Positions 35,448-44,528 of a stretch of DNA of 64,000 nt are shown here, one piece after another. The DNA comes from Stenotrophomonas rhizophila (GTDB taxonomy: Bacteria > Pseudomonadota > Gammaproteobacteria > Xanthomonadales > Xanthomonadaceae), in contig NZ_CP016294.1 in the NCBI RefSeq assembly GCF_001704155.1, positions 3,965,501-4,029,500 on the forward strand. The letters run 5' to 3'. Numbering within the stretch: position 1 is the stretch's first letter; each line of letters opens with the position of its first letter. A program made the translations under genes and the position numbers. The notes under the pieces were generated by a model. The model saw only the letters and a list, made by a program, of their open reading frames with translations, searched no databases and was not told where the DNA came from.

Positions 35448-36850
35448 GTGAGAACAAGAATTTCCACCTGCCCGACCTCGGCGAAGGCCTGCCCGACGCC
35501 ACCATCGTCGAGTGGTTCGTCAAGGAAGGCGACGTGATCACGCTGGACGAGCCGCTGGTCTCGATGGAGACCGCCAAGGCCGTGGTTGAAGTGCCCTCGC
35601 CGTTCTCCGGCAAGGTGCTGAAGCTGGCCGGCGGCGCCGGCGACATCATTCCCACCGGCAGCGTGCTGGCCCAGTTCGAACTGGACCCGAACCTGCCGCA
35701 GCGCGCCGATGGCCAGGACACCGGCCACAGCCATGGCCACGCTGCCCCGGCGGCCACGCCGAGCACCGGCCAGCCCGCCCCGGCCCAGCCGGACAAGGTG
35801 GTGGCGTCCGATGACGGTGGCGAGATCGCCAAGCCGGGCGCCGAGCGCGATGACGCGGGCACCGTGGTCGGCGCGATGCAGAGCTCCAATGCCGTGCACG
35901 CCGAACAGGCGGTGGCGGTCGGCGGGGTCAAGGCCGTGCCGGCGGTGCGTGCCACCGCGCGCAAGCTGGGCGTGGACCTGGGCCGCGTGCGCGCCACCGG
36001 TGCCGATGGCGCGGTGACCATGGCCGACGTCAAGCAGGCCGCCGCCGACGGGAGCGCCAAGGTCGGCGCCGCGCCGGCGGCAGCGGCCGCTGCACCTGCA
36101 GCCGCTGCCCCGGTGGCCGCTGCCGCACCGGTCTCCCGCGCTGCCGATGCCCGCGCCCCGTTGTCGGCTGCGGGCAAGCCGATGCGTACCCAGCCGCCGG
36201 GCGTGGTCGCCAAGGGCCAGCCGGAACCGCTGAAGGGCGTGCGCCGCAACATGGCGCGGGTGATGGCCGACGCGCACAGCAAGGTCGTGCCGACCACGCT
36301 GAACGACGACGCCGATATCCACGCCTGGGTGCCGGGCAACGACGTCACCGCCCGCCTGGTGCGCGCCATCGTGGTGGGGTGCCAGAAGGTGCCGGCGCTC
36401 AATGCCTGGTTCGATGGCGATGCGCTGACCCGCACCCTGCACGCGCACGTGGACGTGGGCATCGCGGTGGACACCGACGATGGCCTGTTCGTGCCCGCCC
36501 TGCGCAATGCCGACGTGCTGGATGCGCGTGGCATCCGCGAAGGCGTGAACCGCCTGCGCGAGCAGGTGGAAGCACGTTCGATCGCGGCCTCCGAGCTGAG
36601 CGGTTACACCATCTCGCTGTCCAACTTCGGCATGTTCGCCGGCCGCTACGCGACCCCGGTCGTGGTGCCGCCGTGCGTGGCCATCGTCGGTGCCGGGCGC
36701 GCCCGCCACCAGATGACCCCGGTGATGGGCGGCGTGGAAGCGCACAAGGTGATCCCGCTGTCGGTCACGTTCGACCACCGCGCTGCCACCGGCGGTGAAG
36801 CGGCGCGCTTCCTGCGCGCGATGCTGGACGACCTGGCCCTGGCGAACTGA
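35444..36850 (+). CDS. pdhC: dihydrolipoamide acetyltransferase E2 component
   Basis: E2 forms the core of the 2-oxo acid dehydrogenase complex. The 468-residue protein has one lipoyl domain (residues 1-80; lysine in SMETAKAVVEVPSP), a His/Pro/Ala linker, a peripheral-subunit-binding domain (VPAVRATARKLGVDLGRV) near residue 165 and a second Ala/Pro linker. The acyltransferase domain runs from about residue 255 to the end. The usual catalytic HRxxDG is HRAATGG here: the His is kept and the Asp is replaced. An E3 gene is not in the window. Confidence 0.93.
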   Translation: MSENKNFHLPDLGEGLPDATIVEWFVKEGDVITLDEPLVSMETAKAVVEVPSPFSGKVLKLAGGAGDIIPTGSVLAQFELDPNLPQRADGQDTGHSHGHAAPAATPSTGQPAPAQPDKVVASDDGGEIAKPGAERDDAGTVVGAMQSSNAVHAEQAVAVGGVKAVPAVRATARKLGVDLGRVRATGADGAVTMADVKQAAADGSAKVGAAPAAAAAAPAAAAPVAAAAPVSRAADARAPLSAAGKPMRTQPPGVVAKGQPEPLKGVRRNMARVMADAHSKVVPTTLNDDADIHAWVPGNDVTARLVRAIVVGCQKVPALNAWFDGDALTRTLHAHVDVGIAVDTDDGLFVPALRNADVLDARGIREGVNRLREQVEARSIAASELSGYTISLSNFGMFAGRYATPVVVPPCVAIVGAGRARHQMTPVMGGVEAHKVIPLSVTFDHRAATGGEAARFLRAMLDDLALAN

Positions 36851-36882
36851 TCCATCCGCCCGGATGTGTCTGATGCGATGGC

Positions 36883-36912
36883 GGCCACCCCAGGGTGGCC
36901 GTCATCGTTTTC
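36883..36912 (+). terminator. terminator of the pdh operon
   Basis: GGCCACCC, a two-base loop and GGGTGGCC form a perfect 8-bp stem (36883-36900), followed by GTCATCGTTTT. It lies 33 bases after the E2 stop. Confidence 0.75.
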
Positions 36913-36924
36913 GCGCATGGCGCA

Positions 36925-37557
36925 TCACGCCAGTTGGGCGGATCCGATCACCTGGACGCCAAGCTGTGGTCGAAGTGCCGCTTCGACCATCGCAGCGGCG
37001 ATGCGCTCGGCGGGATTGATCCGCCATGCGCGGGGCAGCACCGGCCCCAGCGCGCCCAGTACCAGGCTGGCCAGGTGCTCGCCGGTGCGGCGCTCGCTGC
37101 GCTCGCCGCCGATCAGCCCCGGTCGCACCAGGGTCAGCGACGGGTAGCCGATACCGCGCAAGTCCTGCTCCAGCCTTCCCTTCACCTGGTTGTAGAAGAT
37201 CCGCGACCCAGCGTCGGCACCTTTCGCCGAGTTCAGCACGAACGCGTGCGCGCCACGTGCCCGCGCCTGCGTCGCCACCTGGAGCGGGTAGTCATGGTCG
37301 ATCCGGGCAAACACCTCGCGGCTGCCGGCCTGCCGGATCGTGCTGCCCAAGGCGCAGATCACCGCGTCCACCGTCCACCAGTCCGCCTCCAGCGGCAGCT
37401 GCTCGAAGTCCACCACCGGGTTGAGCAGCGCGGGGCTGGATATCCCCAGCGCACGCCGTGTCGGCGCCACCACCGCGTCGCAGCGCCCGTCGTCCAGGAG
37501 GTGTTGCAGTACCTGCCCGCCGACCAGCCCGGTCGCGCCCACCAGCATCACCTTCAT
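36925..37557 (-). CDS. NAD(P)-binding atypical short-chain dehydrogenase (HTATIP2/TIP30-like)
   Basis: This 210-residue Rossmann-fold protein has the N-terminal nucleotide loop MLVGATGLVGGQVLQHLL, AVICALGSTIRQAGS, NSAKGADAGSRIFYNQVKG (Tyr-x-x-x-Lys-like pair) and LVRPGLIGGERSE. It fits the atypical SDR group that contains HTATIP2. It probably binds NADP(H); the substrate is unknown. It converges on the pdh operon and is divergent from the GGDEF gene. Confidence 0.82.
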   Translation of the reverse strand: MKVMLVGATGLVGGQVLQHLLDDGRCDAVVAPTRRALGISSPALLNPVVDFEQLPLEADWWTVDAVICALGSTIRQAGSREVFARIDHDYPLQVATQARARGAHAFVLNSAKGADAGSRIFYNQVKGRLEQDLRGIGYPSLTLVRPGLIGGERSERRTGEHLASLVLGALGPVLPRAWRINPAERIAAAMVEAALRPQLGVQVIGSAQLA

Positions 37558-37692
37558 CGCATACTCCTGCCGTCCGATTCCCTACCATCGTGGCACAGCG
37601 CCGGGTTCAAGCCCGCGACACCGCCGCCGATACTGTTCCAACGTCTCCCCCCGTCCGGCGCCCGCAGCCGGTGACCCATCAGGACCCGCCGC

Positions 37693-39246
37693 ATGAAGGA
37701 CCCGCAGGACGCTCTTCCCAGCCCCAGCCCCGGCACCGCCGTGGGTCGGCTGCTGTTGCGCCGGCAGGCGAAGGACAGCGCGGCCGGCGCGGCAGCGGAC
37801 GCCCCCGCGCTCAAGGGCGGCAGCAGCGCGATGCTGCAGCGCCTGTTCGCCGGGGCCGACCAGCCCGAACCACTGCTGGCCGCGTTCGCCCACGGCATGT
37901 CCACCCTGCCCGGCGAGCTGGGTGACATGGGCCTGCGCCTGCAGTCGGCGCAGCGCAGTGCCGACTGGGTCAGCTATGGCCGCGCCATGCGCCAGCTGAT
38001 CGACAAGTACATCCGCACCATCGAACAGGACAGCCCCGACGGCCAGCCCGACAGCCTGCGCCTGCGCGAGCTGCTGCGCCTGACCCTGGGCGTGACCGTG
38101 GCCAGCCTGCTGCAGAACATGCCCGAGCTGAAGGACGAGCCGGTGCAGTTGGCCGCCGACCTGCGCCAATGGCATCCCGGCCAGCCACTGCAGCCGCTGG
38201 AGCTGCGGCTGCGCGAACTGACCCACCAGATCGGGGTGCGCAGTGATGGCTGGCAGGAGCAGCAGGAACTGCTGCTGAGCCTGTTCGACCTGCTGCTGGA
38301 CAACATCGGCGAGCTGCTCGACGACAGCAGCTGGCTGCACGGCCAGGTGCATGCGGTGCGCGCACTGATCAGCGGGCCACTGGACCGCGACTCGGTCGAA
38401 CAGGCGCGCGCCAACCTGCGCGAGGTGATCTACAAGCAGGGCCTGCTCAAGCAGGGCATCGTCGAATCCAAGGCGGCCATGAAGAGCCTGATGGGCGGCT
38501 TCATCGAGCGCCTGGACGGCATGGCGGTCAGCACCGGCGAGTACCACGACCGGATCAGCAGCTATGCGCTCGCGCTGAAGGAGGCGCGCAGCATCGCCGA
38601 TCTCAACCAGCTGCTGCAGGACGTGCTGCAGGACACCGGGCGGGTGCAGGAGCAGGCCTTGCAGGCGCGCGACCATCTGGGCAACGCGCGCCGCGAGGTC
38701 GAGCAGGCCGAGGCACGCATTGCCGAACTCGAACAGGAACTGCGCGATGTGTCCGGGCTGGTGCGCACCGATCCGCTGACCGGCGCGCTCAACCGGCGCG
38801 GCTTTGACGAGCTGCTGGAACGTGAGCTGGCCCGCGCGGAGCGGCACTCACATCCGCTGGCGCTGGCGCTGCTGGACCTGGACGACTTCCACCAGACCAA
38901 CAGCAGCTACGGGCATCCCGGTGGCGACGCGATCCTGCGCCACCTGGTCACGGTATGCCAGCTGCTGCTGCGCAGTACCGACACCATTGCGCGTATCGGT
39001 GGTGACGAGTTCGTGCTGCTGATGCCGGAAACCCCGGGCGCGGACAGCATGTCCACCGTGCTGCGCCTGCAGCGCTCGCTGGCGCAGCGGCCGGTGGAGC
39101 TCGACGGCCACCGGGTGCTGGTGCATTTCAGCGCGGGCCTGAGCCAGTGGCAGCCCGGCGAAACCGGCGAGGCCCTGTTGAAGCGCGCGGATGCGGCGCT
39201 GTATGCGGCCAAACGCGTAGGCAAGAACCGCGTCCAGGCTGGGTGA
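37693..39246 (+). CDS. GGDEF-domain diguanylate cyclase
   Basis: This 517-residue cytoplasmic protein has an N-terminal helical region of about 340 residues without membrane segments. A coiled coil (about 315-355, NARREVEQAEARIAELEQEL) leads to a C-terminal GGDEF domain. The active site reads RIGGDEFVLL near residue 437. The inhibitory I-site RSTD stands five residues before it, so product inhibition is likely. The usual DxDxFKxxND box is LDLDDFHQTNSSYGH; the metal Asp and the base-contacting Asn are kept, Lys is replaced by His. It would make c-di-GMP, which Clp senses in related bacteria. Confidence 0.9.
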   Translation: MKDPQDALPSPSPGTAVGRLLLRRQAKDSAAGAAADAPALKGGSSAMLQRLFAGADQPEPLLAAFAHGMSTLPGELGDMGLRLQSAQRSADWVSYGRAMRQLIDKYIRTIEQDSPDGQPDSLRLRELLRLTLGVTVASLLQNMPELKDEPVQLAADLRQWHPGQPLQPLELRLRELTHQIGVRSDGWQEQQELLLSLFDLLLDNIGELLDDSSWLHGQVHAVRALISGPLDRDSVEQARANLREVIYKQGLLKQGIVESKAAMKSLMGGFIERLDGMAVSTGEYHDRISSYALALKEARSIADLNQLLQDVLQDTGRVQEQALQARDHLGNARREVEQAEARIAELEQELRDVSGLVRTDPLTGALNRRGFDELLERELARAERHSHPLALALLDLDDFHQTNSSYGHPGGDAILRHLVTVCQLLLRSTDTIARIGGDEFVLLMPETPGADSMSTVLRLQRSLAQRPVELDGHRVLVHFSAGLSQWQPGETGEALLKRADAALYAAKRVGKNRVQAG

Positions 39247-39321
39247 ATCCCACCACGCAACTCGATGGTGACCGGTGACCGTGGACCGATGGTACCGTTG
39301 GGTTGTCATTGTGTTGCGTGG

Positions 39322-40263
39322 TCAATGCGCCGGCGTCTTCCCACGCATCTTCTGGAACGCGGTCACCGCCGCCAGCACGATCGCACCGGCCACCACACCC
39401 ACTACCAGGTTCGCGCCCGCTTCCACCAGCCAGCCCCACGGCGCGACCTTGCCGGCGATGCCCAGCACGAAGTGATGCACCGCCGGCACGTTATGCACCA
39501 GGATGCCGCCGCCGACCAGGAACATGGCCAGGGTGCCGGCCACCGACAGGAACTTCATCAGCCAGGGCGCCGACGCCACCAGGCCACGGCCGAATGCCGC
39601 CATCGCCCCACCCTTCTTCGACAGGTACAGGCCCGCGTCGTCCAGCTTCACGATACCGGCCACCAGCCCGTAGACGAACACCGTCATGCCCAGCGCGATC
39701 ACCACCAGCGCGGTGACCTGGTTGAGGAACGGGGCGGCCGATACCACGCCCAGCGACAACACGATGATTTCGGCCGACAGGATGAAGTCGGTGCGGATCG
39801 CCCCCTTCACCTTGTCCTTCTCCCACGCCACCATGTCGACCTTCTCGTCGGCCAGCGCCTTGAGCCGCGCCGCCTTCTGCTGTTCGTCTTCCTCCTGCGA
39901 ATGCAGGAAACGGTGCGCCAGCTTTTCCACGCCTTCGTAGCAGAGGAACGCGCCACCGATCATCATCAACGGCACCACGATCGGGATCGGGAAGCCCTTG
40001 CCCTTGAGCCAGGCTTCCAGCGCGCTGATCGCCAGCGCCGCCGGCACCAGGATCGCCTTGTTCACCAGCGAGCCCTTGGCCACCGCCCACACCACCGGCA
40101 GTTCCCGGTTGGCATTGACCCCGGTCACCTGCTGCGCGTTCAGCGCCAGGTCGTCGCCCAGCACGCCGGCGGTCTTCTTGGCCGCCACCTTGGTCAATAT
40201 CGAAACGTCGTCCAGCAGGGCGGCAATATCGTCGAGCAACGCAAACAGGCTGGCACCGGCCAT
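39322..40263 (-). CDS. yedI: DUF808/YedI-like inner membrane protein
   Basis: The 313-residue protein matches the YedI (DUF808) family. It starts with [20 protein letters not shown] and continues with [17 protein letters not shown] and [17 protein letters not shown]. Several membrane helices follow, and [19 protein letters not shown] lies near the end. Function is unknown in the family. The ATG at 40263 was chosen on homology; the upstream frame overlaps the divergent UbiB-like gene region. Confidence 0.88.
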   Translation of the reverse strand: MAGASLFALLDDIAALLDDVSILTKVAAKKTAGVLGDDLALNAQQVTGVNANRELPVVWAVAKGSLVNKAILVPAALAISALEAWLKGKGFPIPIVVPLMMIGGAFLCYEGVEKLAHRFLHSQEEDEQQKAARLKALADEKVDMVAWEKDKVKGAIRTDFILSAEIIVLSLGVVSAAPFLNQVTALVVIALGMTVFVYGLVAGIVKLDDAGLYLSKKGGAMAAFGRGLVASAPWLMKFLSVAGTLAMFLVGGGILVHNVPAVHHFVLGIAGKVAPWGWLVEAGANLVVGVVAGAIVLAAVTAFQKMRGKTPAH

Positions 40264-40394
40264 GGCAATCCAGAAATCAGAGGGTGGCGCCGATTCTGAC
40301 CGATCCGGGCACGTTCGTGGAAGATCGGCCGGATTCACCGCCCCACCACCGCCCTGCAGCGACACTGCCGATCTGTCCTGCCCCGGAGCCCTGC

Positions 40395-42083
40395 TTGAAT
40401 ACCACGCCCGTTGTTCCCGGCTCGCCGTCGCTGGTCAAAGGCATGAACCGCCGCAGCCAGATCCTGCGCCTGCTGCTGCGCTACCGCCATTCCGGGGTGT
40501 TTTCCGGGATGAACCTGGATTCGCGCGCGGTCCACGACCTGCCGCCGGAGGGCAACCCCGAGCAGTTCGTCACCGACCTGGAATCGCTCGGCCCGACCTT
40601 CGTCAAGCTCGGCCAGATGCTCTCCACCCGCCCGGACATGGTGCCGGTGGAATTCGCCACCGCGCTGGAGCGGATGCAGGAGAAGGTCGCGCCGATCCCG
40701 GTCGAGCGCATCTACACCATCATCGAACAGGAGCTGGGCGCGCCGGTGTCCAAGCTGTTTTCCAGCTTCGACCCGGTGCCGCTGGGCTGCGCGTCCATCG
40801 CGCAGGTGCACCGCGCGCAGCTGCATGATGGCCGCGAAGTGGCGGTAAAGGTACAGAAGCCGGAAGTGGCAGCACAGCTGCGCTCGGACCTGGAGGTACT
40901 GCGCAGCTTCGCATTGGCCGCCGACCACCTCACCCAGGTGGGACGCCGGGTACGCCTGCGCGACTGGCTGAACGAGTTCGCCAAGACGCTCATGCAGGAA
41001 CTGGACTACCAGGCCGAAGCCGAGAACCTTCAGCGCTTCGGCCAGCACCTGCGCCCGTTCAAGCCGCTGTGGGTGCCGCAGCCGATCTGGGACTACTGCA
41101 GCCACCGCGTGCTGACCATGGAGCTGGCGCAGGGCGTGCGCGTGGATATGATTCCCGACGTGCGCCGCACCGAAGAGCCGATGGAACCGCTGGCGGCGGC
41201 GCTGATCCGTGGCTACATCGACCAGATCTTCGTGCATGGTGAGATCCATGCCGATCCCCATCCGGGCAACCTGCGGGTCACACCTGAAGGCCGGTTGGCA
41301 ATCTTCGACCTGGGCATGGTGGCGCACATGCCGCCGCGCCTGCGCGAGCGGCTGTTGAAACTGCTGTTCGCCGCCGTGGACGGGCGCGGCGAAGAAGTGG
41401 CCGACGAGATCATCGGCATCAGTACGCGACTGGAAGCCTTCGACGAAGAGCGCTACCTGCGCGAAACCGGCCAGGTCATCGCGCGCTATGCCGCCAGCGG
41501 CACGTTCTCGGAAGGCCGCGTGGTGCTGGACCTGGTACGCATCGCCACTGCCAGCGGGCTGCGCACGCCGCCGGAGCTGAGCCTGCTGGGCAAGGCGCTG
41601 CTGAATCTGGAGACGGTGTGCCGGCTGCTGTCGCCGGACCTGGATACGCGCCGCATCGTCGAGCGCCAACTGCAGCACGTCATGCGTGCGCGCCTGAAGA
41701 AGTCGCTGTCGGCCGCCAACCTGGCCAGTGAAGCGATGGAAGTGCAGCAGCTGCTGCGCGAGGGCCCGCGCAAGATGTCGGACATCCTCGCGCTGCTGGC
41801 CGAGAACCGCCTGCAGATGAAAGTCACCGGGCTGGAAGAATCCCGGCTGATGGAAAACCTGCAGAAGATCGCCAACCGCGTGTCGGCGGGCATTGTCACT
41901 GCAGCCTTGATTCTTGCTGCAGCAATGATGATGAAGGTCGATACCGGGTGGCACCTGTTCGGGTATCCGGCCATCGCATTCACGTTGATGCTGATCGGTG
42001 TATTCCTTGGCCTGGGCATCATCCTCAGTGCATTGCTGTTTGATCGGCGCGCACGTTCAAGGGAAGAACGCGGGCATCGGTAG
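40395..42083 (+). CDS. ABC1/UbiB-family atypical kinase
   Basis: This 562-residue membrane-anchored protein-kinase-like ATPase belongs to the UbiB/ADCK family, which supports ubiquinone synthesis. Signatures are [17 protein letters not shown] (KxGQ motif), [14 protein letters not shown] (the Ala-rich nucleotide loop), [10 protein letters not shown] (lysine), [13 protein letters not shown] (catalytic loop) and [10 protein letters not shown] (metal Asp). Two hydrophobic helices close the protein (about 495-545). TTG at 40395 has GGAG six bases upstream and is preferred; the next ATG (40443) lacks a site. No ubi genes are next to it, so the exact role is open. Confidence 0.85.
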   Translation: MNTTPVVPGSPSLVKGMNRRSQILRLLLRYRHSGVFSGMNLDSRAVHDLPPEGNPEQFVTDLESLGPTFVKLGQMLSTRPDMVPVEFATALERMQEKVAPIPVERIYTIIEQELGAPVSKLFSSFDPVPLGCASIAQVHRAQLHDGREVAVKVQKPEVAAQLRSDLEVLRSFALAADHLTQVGRRVRLRDWLNEFAKTLMQELDYQAEAENLQRFGQHLRPFKPLWVPQPIWDYCSHRVLTMELAQGVRVDMIPDVRRTEEPMEPLAAALIRGYIDQIFVHGEIHADPHPGNLRVTPEGRLAIFDLGMVAHMPPRLRERLLKLLFAAVDGRGEEVADEIIGISTRLEAFDEERYLRETGQVIARYAASGTFSEGRVVLDLVRIATASGLRTPPELSLLGKALLNLETVCRLLSPDLDTRRIVERQLQHVMRARLKKSLSAANLASEAMEVQQLLREGPRKMSDILALLAENRLQMKVTGLEESRLMENLQKIANRVSAGIVTAALILAAAMMMKVDTGWHLFGYPAIAFTLMLIGVFLGLGIILSALLFDRRARSREERGHR

Positions 42084-42112
42084 ACGCCAGCGCGCCCATG
42101 CCAGGTGATGAG

Positions 42113-42150
42113 GACGGCACGCGAAAGCGTGCCGTCTTCACGTGCGTTTT
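42113..42150 (+). terminator. terminator after the UbiB-like gene
   Basis: GACGGCACGC, a gaaa tetraloop and GCGTGCCGTC form a perfect 10-bp stem (42113-42136). TTCACGTGCGTTTT follows. Confidence 0.75.
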
Positions 42151-42301
42151 ACCCTTTCCAATGCAATGCGGTGTAAGCGCGCACAGCGTGTTTCCAACAA
42201 ACATTTCAGTCAGGTTCGTGCAGGCATGATCGGGTCATCGGCCTGTCATGTGGGTGTGTTTGGGCAGCCGATCGCACCTGTCTCCGCTGCCGATGATGCC
42301 C

Positions 42302-44404
42302 ATGCTCTGGATCCTGCTGCTGTCGCTGTTGCTGCTCACCTGGTTGCTGCTCGCTTCAGGTCGCTGGGCATGGTGGAAGGCAAGCCTGATGTCGCTGCTG
42401 CTGTTGACGCTCAGTGCGTGGTGGCTGATCAACAAGCTCTCCGGTGATGGCCTGAATGCGGCAACGCTGTACCACCTGGGCGCCGACATGGAAGGCGCCG
42501 GCGTCTCGGACTTCAAGGGCTACATCGCTGGCTTCATCGCCCTGGCCCTGCTCTCGCTGCTGCCGCTGCTGACCCCGCGCATCAAACGCTGGCACCGAAG
42601 CGCGCATGGTCGCGGCGTGTTCGCCGGGTTCCTGGCCGTCTGGGTGCTGGCGATCGGGGTCAGCCCGCTTTACCGCGACGGCCAGCGCCTGTACCAGCAG
42701 ATGCGCCCGGTCGACTACAGCATGGTGGCCCCCGAATACCGTGTGCCGCAGCAGCCGCTGCGCAAGCCACGCAACATCGTGTGGATCTACGGCGAAAGCC
42801 TGGAACGCACCTATCTGGATGAAGCCACCTTCCCCGGCCTGATGCCCAACCTCAACCGCCTTGCCGGCCAGGCGCTGGATGTGCGCGGGCTGGTCTCGGC
42901 CGAAGGCGGTGGCTGGACCATCGCCGGGCTGGTGTCGTCGATGTGCGGCGTACCGCTGACCACCGCGCAGGGCGATGAAAACAGCATGGACCGCATGGGC
43001 AGTTTCCTCCCGGAAGCGGTGTGCCTGGGTGATTACCTCAAGCAGCAGGGCTACACCAACCACTACCTGGGCGGTGCCAATGGCCTGTTCGCCGGCAAGG
43101 GCCAGTTCCTGGCCACGCACGGTTTCGACGCGGTGGACGACCTGGCCTGGTTCAAACAGCAGAAGATCGCCCGGTCGCACTTTTCCACCTGGGGCGTGCA
43201 TGACGATGTGCTGCTGGACAAGGCGTATGACCGCTTCATGCAGCTGTCCAAGGCTGGCCAGCCGTTCATGCTGACCACGCTGACGATGGATACCCACCAC
43301 CCTGCCGGGCACCTGCCGGTGGCGTGCAAGCGAACCCGCTACACCAGCGACTACGGCGATATCGGCCTGCTCAATGCGCTCAAGTGCACCGATGGGCTGA
43401 TTTCCAAGCTGGTCGACCGCATCCAGGCCAGCCCGTATGGCGACGACACCTTGATCGTGATCGCGTCCGACCACCTGGCCATGCCCAACGACCTGAGCCA
43501 CATCCTGGCCAAGCAGAAACGCGAAAACATGCTGCTGTTCCTGGGCAAGGATATCGCCCCGCGCCAGCTGGACGCGCAGCACGGCTCCACGCTGGATTCG
43601 GGCGCCACGCTGCTCAGCCTGATCGAGCCGGAGATCGGCGAAATCGGGTTTGGCCGTTCGCTGCTGCAGCCCGAGCGTCCCGCCAGCGCCAGCGCGGCGG
43701 CGTTCCGCGATGACGGCAGGGACTTCCCGCGCTACCTGGCCTTCTCGCGCTCGCTGTGGCTGGGCGACAAGACCCGCCAGCTGCGTATCGACGAAGAGAA
43801 CCAGGTGGTGATCGGCCTGCAGCATGTGCAGCCGCCGGTGCTGCTCGAATACGACAAGCAATGGGACCTGAAATCGGTCTACCTGGAAAACACCTCCAAG
43901 CAGTTCGACCTGGCCGATCCGGACAATACGCTGGCCTATGTGGACCGCTGCACCGCCTTCGAAGACGGTTCGGCCGATGGCGATTGGTGCGCGATGCTGG
44001 TCAACCGCGACAAGGGCATCAAACTCTACCGCGACGACCAGCTGCGCGAGGGCTTCGCCGTCGATGCGCCGCTGGACCCGTTCAACGGCCCGCGCCCGAG
44101 CATCCGCCAGGCACACATGATCACGCAGAAGGGCCGTCGCACCCGTGCCGGCCAGTACATGCTGCAGTTCGTCGCCAAACAGTCGCCTGATCGCGGCTTC
44201 TGGATCGAAGCGGTGTCGTCCAAGCGCAAGGTGGTGGTGGCCCAGCAGTGGGTGCAGCCCGATGCGGAAGGGCGTATCAGTGTTCCGTTCGGCCTGGACC
44301 ATGAAGTGGATGATCTGGAGATCCGCGCGTGGTTGAACCACGCGGAGAAGCTGGCCGTGGACAACTTCGCGCTGATCCCGTCACGTCGCGGCAACCGCGG
44401 CTGA
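42302..44404 (+). CDS. opgB: phosphoglycerol transferase I
   Basis: OpgB adds phosphoglycerol from membrane lipids to periplasmic glucans. The 700-residue product matches the roughly 700-residue OpgB of Xanthomonas. Three or four membrane helices lie in the first 130 residues. A periplasmic alkaline-phosphatase-type domain follows with WIYGESLERTYL (metal Glu), EGGGWTIAGLVSSMCGVPL (nucleophile Thr), MDTHHPAGHLP and VIASDHLAMPNDL (metal Asp-His). The frame begins at 42248; the ATG at 42302 (MLWILLLSLLLL) best fits relatives, though no candidate start has a good ribosome site. Confidence 0.9.
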   Translation: MLWILLLSLLLLTWLLLASGRWAWWKASLMSLLLLTLSAWWLINKLSGDGLNAATLYHLGADMEGAGVSDFKGYIAGFIALALLSLLPLLTPRIKRWHRSAHGRGVFAGFLAVWVLAIGVSPLYRDGQRLYQQMRPVDYSMVAPEYRVPQQPLRKPRNIVWIYGESLERTYLDEATFPGLMPNLNRLAGQALDVRGLVSAEGGGWTIAGLVSSMCGVPLTTAQGDENSMDRMGSFLPEAVCLGDYLKQQGYTNHYLGGANGLFAGKGQFLATHGFDAVDDLAWFKQQKIARSHFSTWGVHDDVLLDKAYDRFMQLSKAGQPFMLTTLTMDTHHPAGHLPVACKRTRYTSDYGDIGLLNALKCTDGLISKLVDRIQASPYGDDTLIVIASDHLAMPNDLSHILAKQKRENMLLFLGKDIAPRQLDAQHGSTLDSGATLLSLIEPEIGEIGFGRSLLQPERPASASAAAFRDDGRDFPRYLAFSRSLWLGDKTRQLRIDEENQVVIGLQHVQPPVLLEYDKQWDLKSVYLENTSKQFDLADPDNTLAYVDRCTAFEDGSADGDWCAMLVNRDKGIKLYRDDQLREGFAVDAPLDPFNGPRPSIRQAHMITQKGRRTRAGQYMLQFVAKQSPDRGFWIEAVSSKRKVVVAQQWVQPDAEGRISVPFGLDHEVDDLEIRAWLNHAEKLAVDNFALIPSRRGNRG

Positions 44405-44528
44405 TCGCGGCAGCGCGGACCTCGCGGCTGCCTGATTCTGCGATGCCACGCACACCCCGGGTCCAGTCAGGTCGGCACAATCGTGCGCCGGCCGATGTCG
44501 ATCCGGGGAGGCCCTCATTCTGCTGCCA

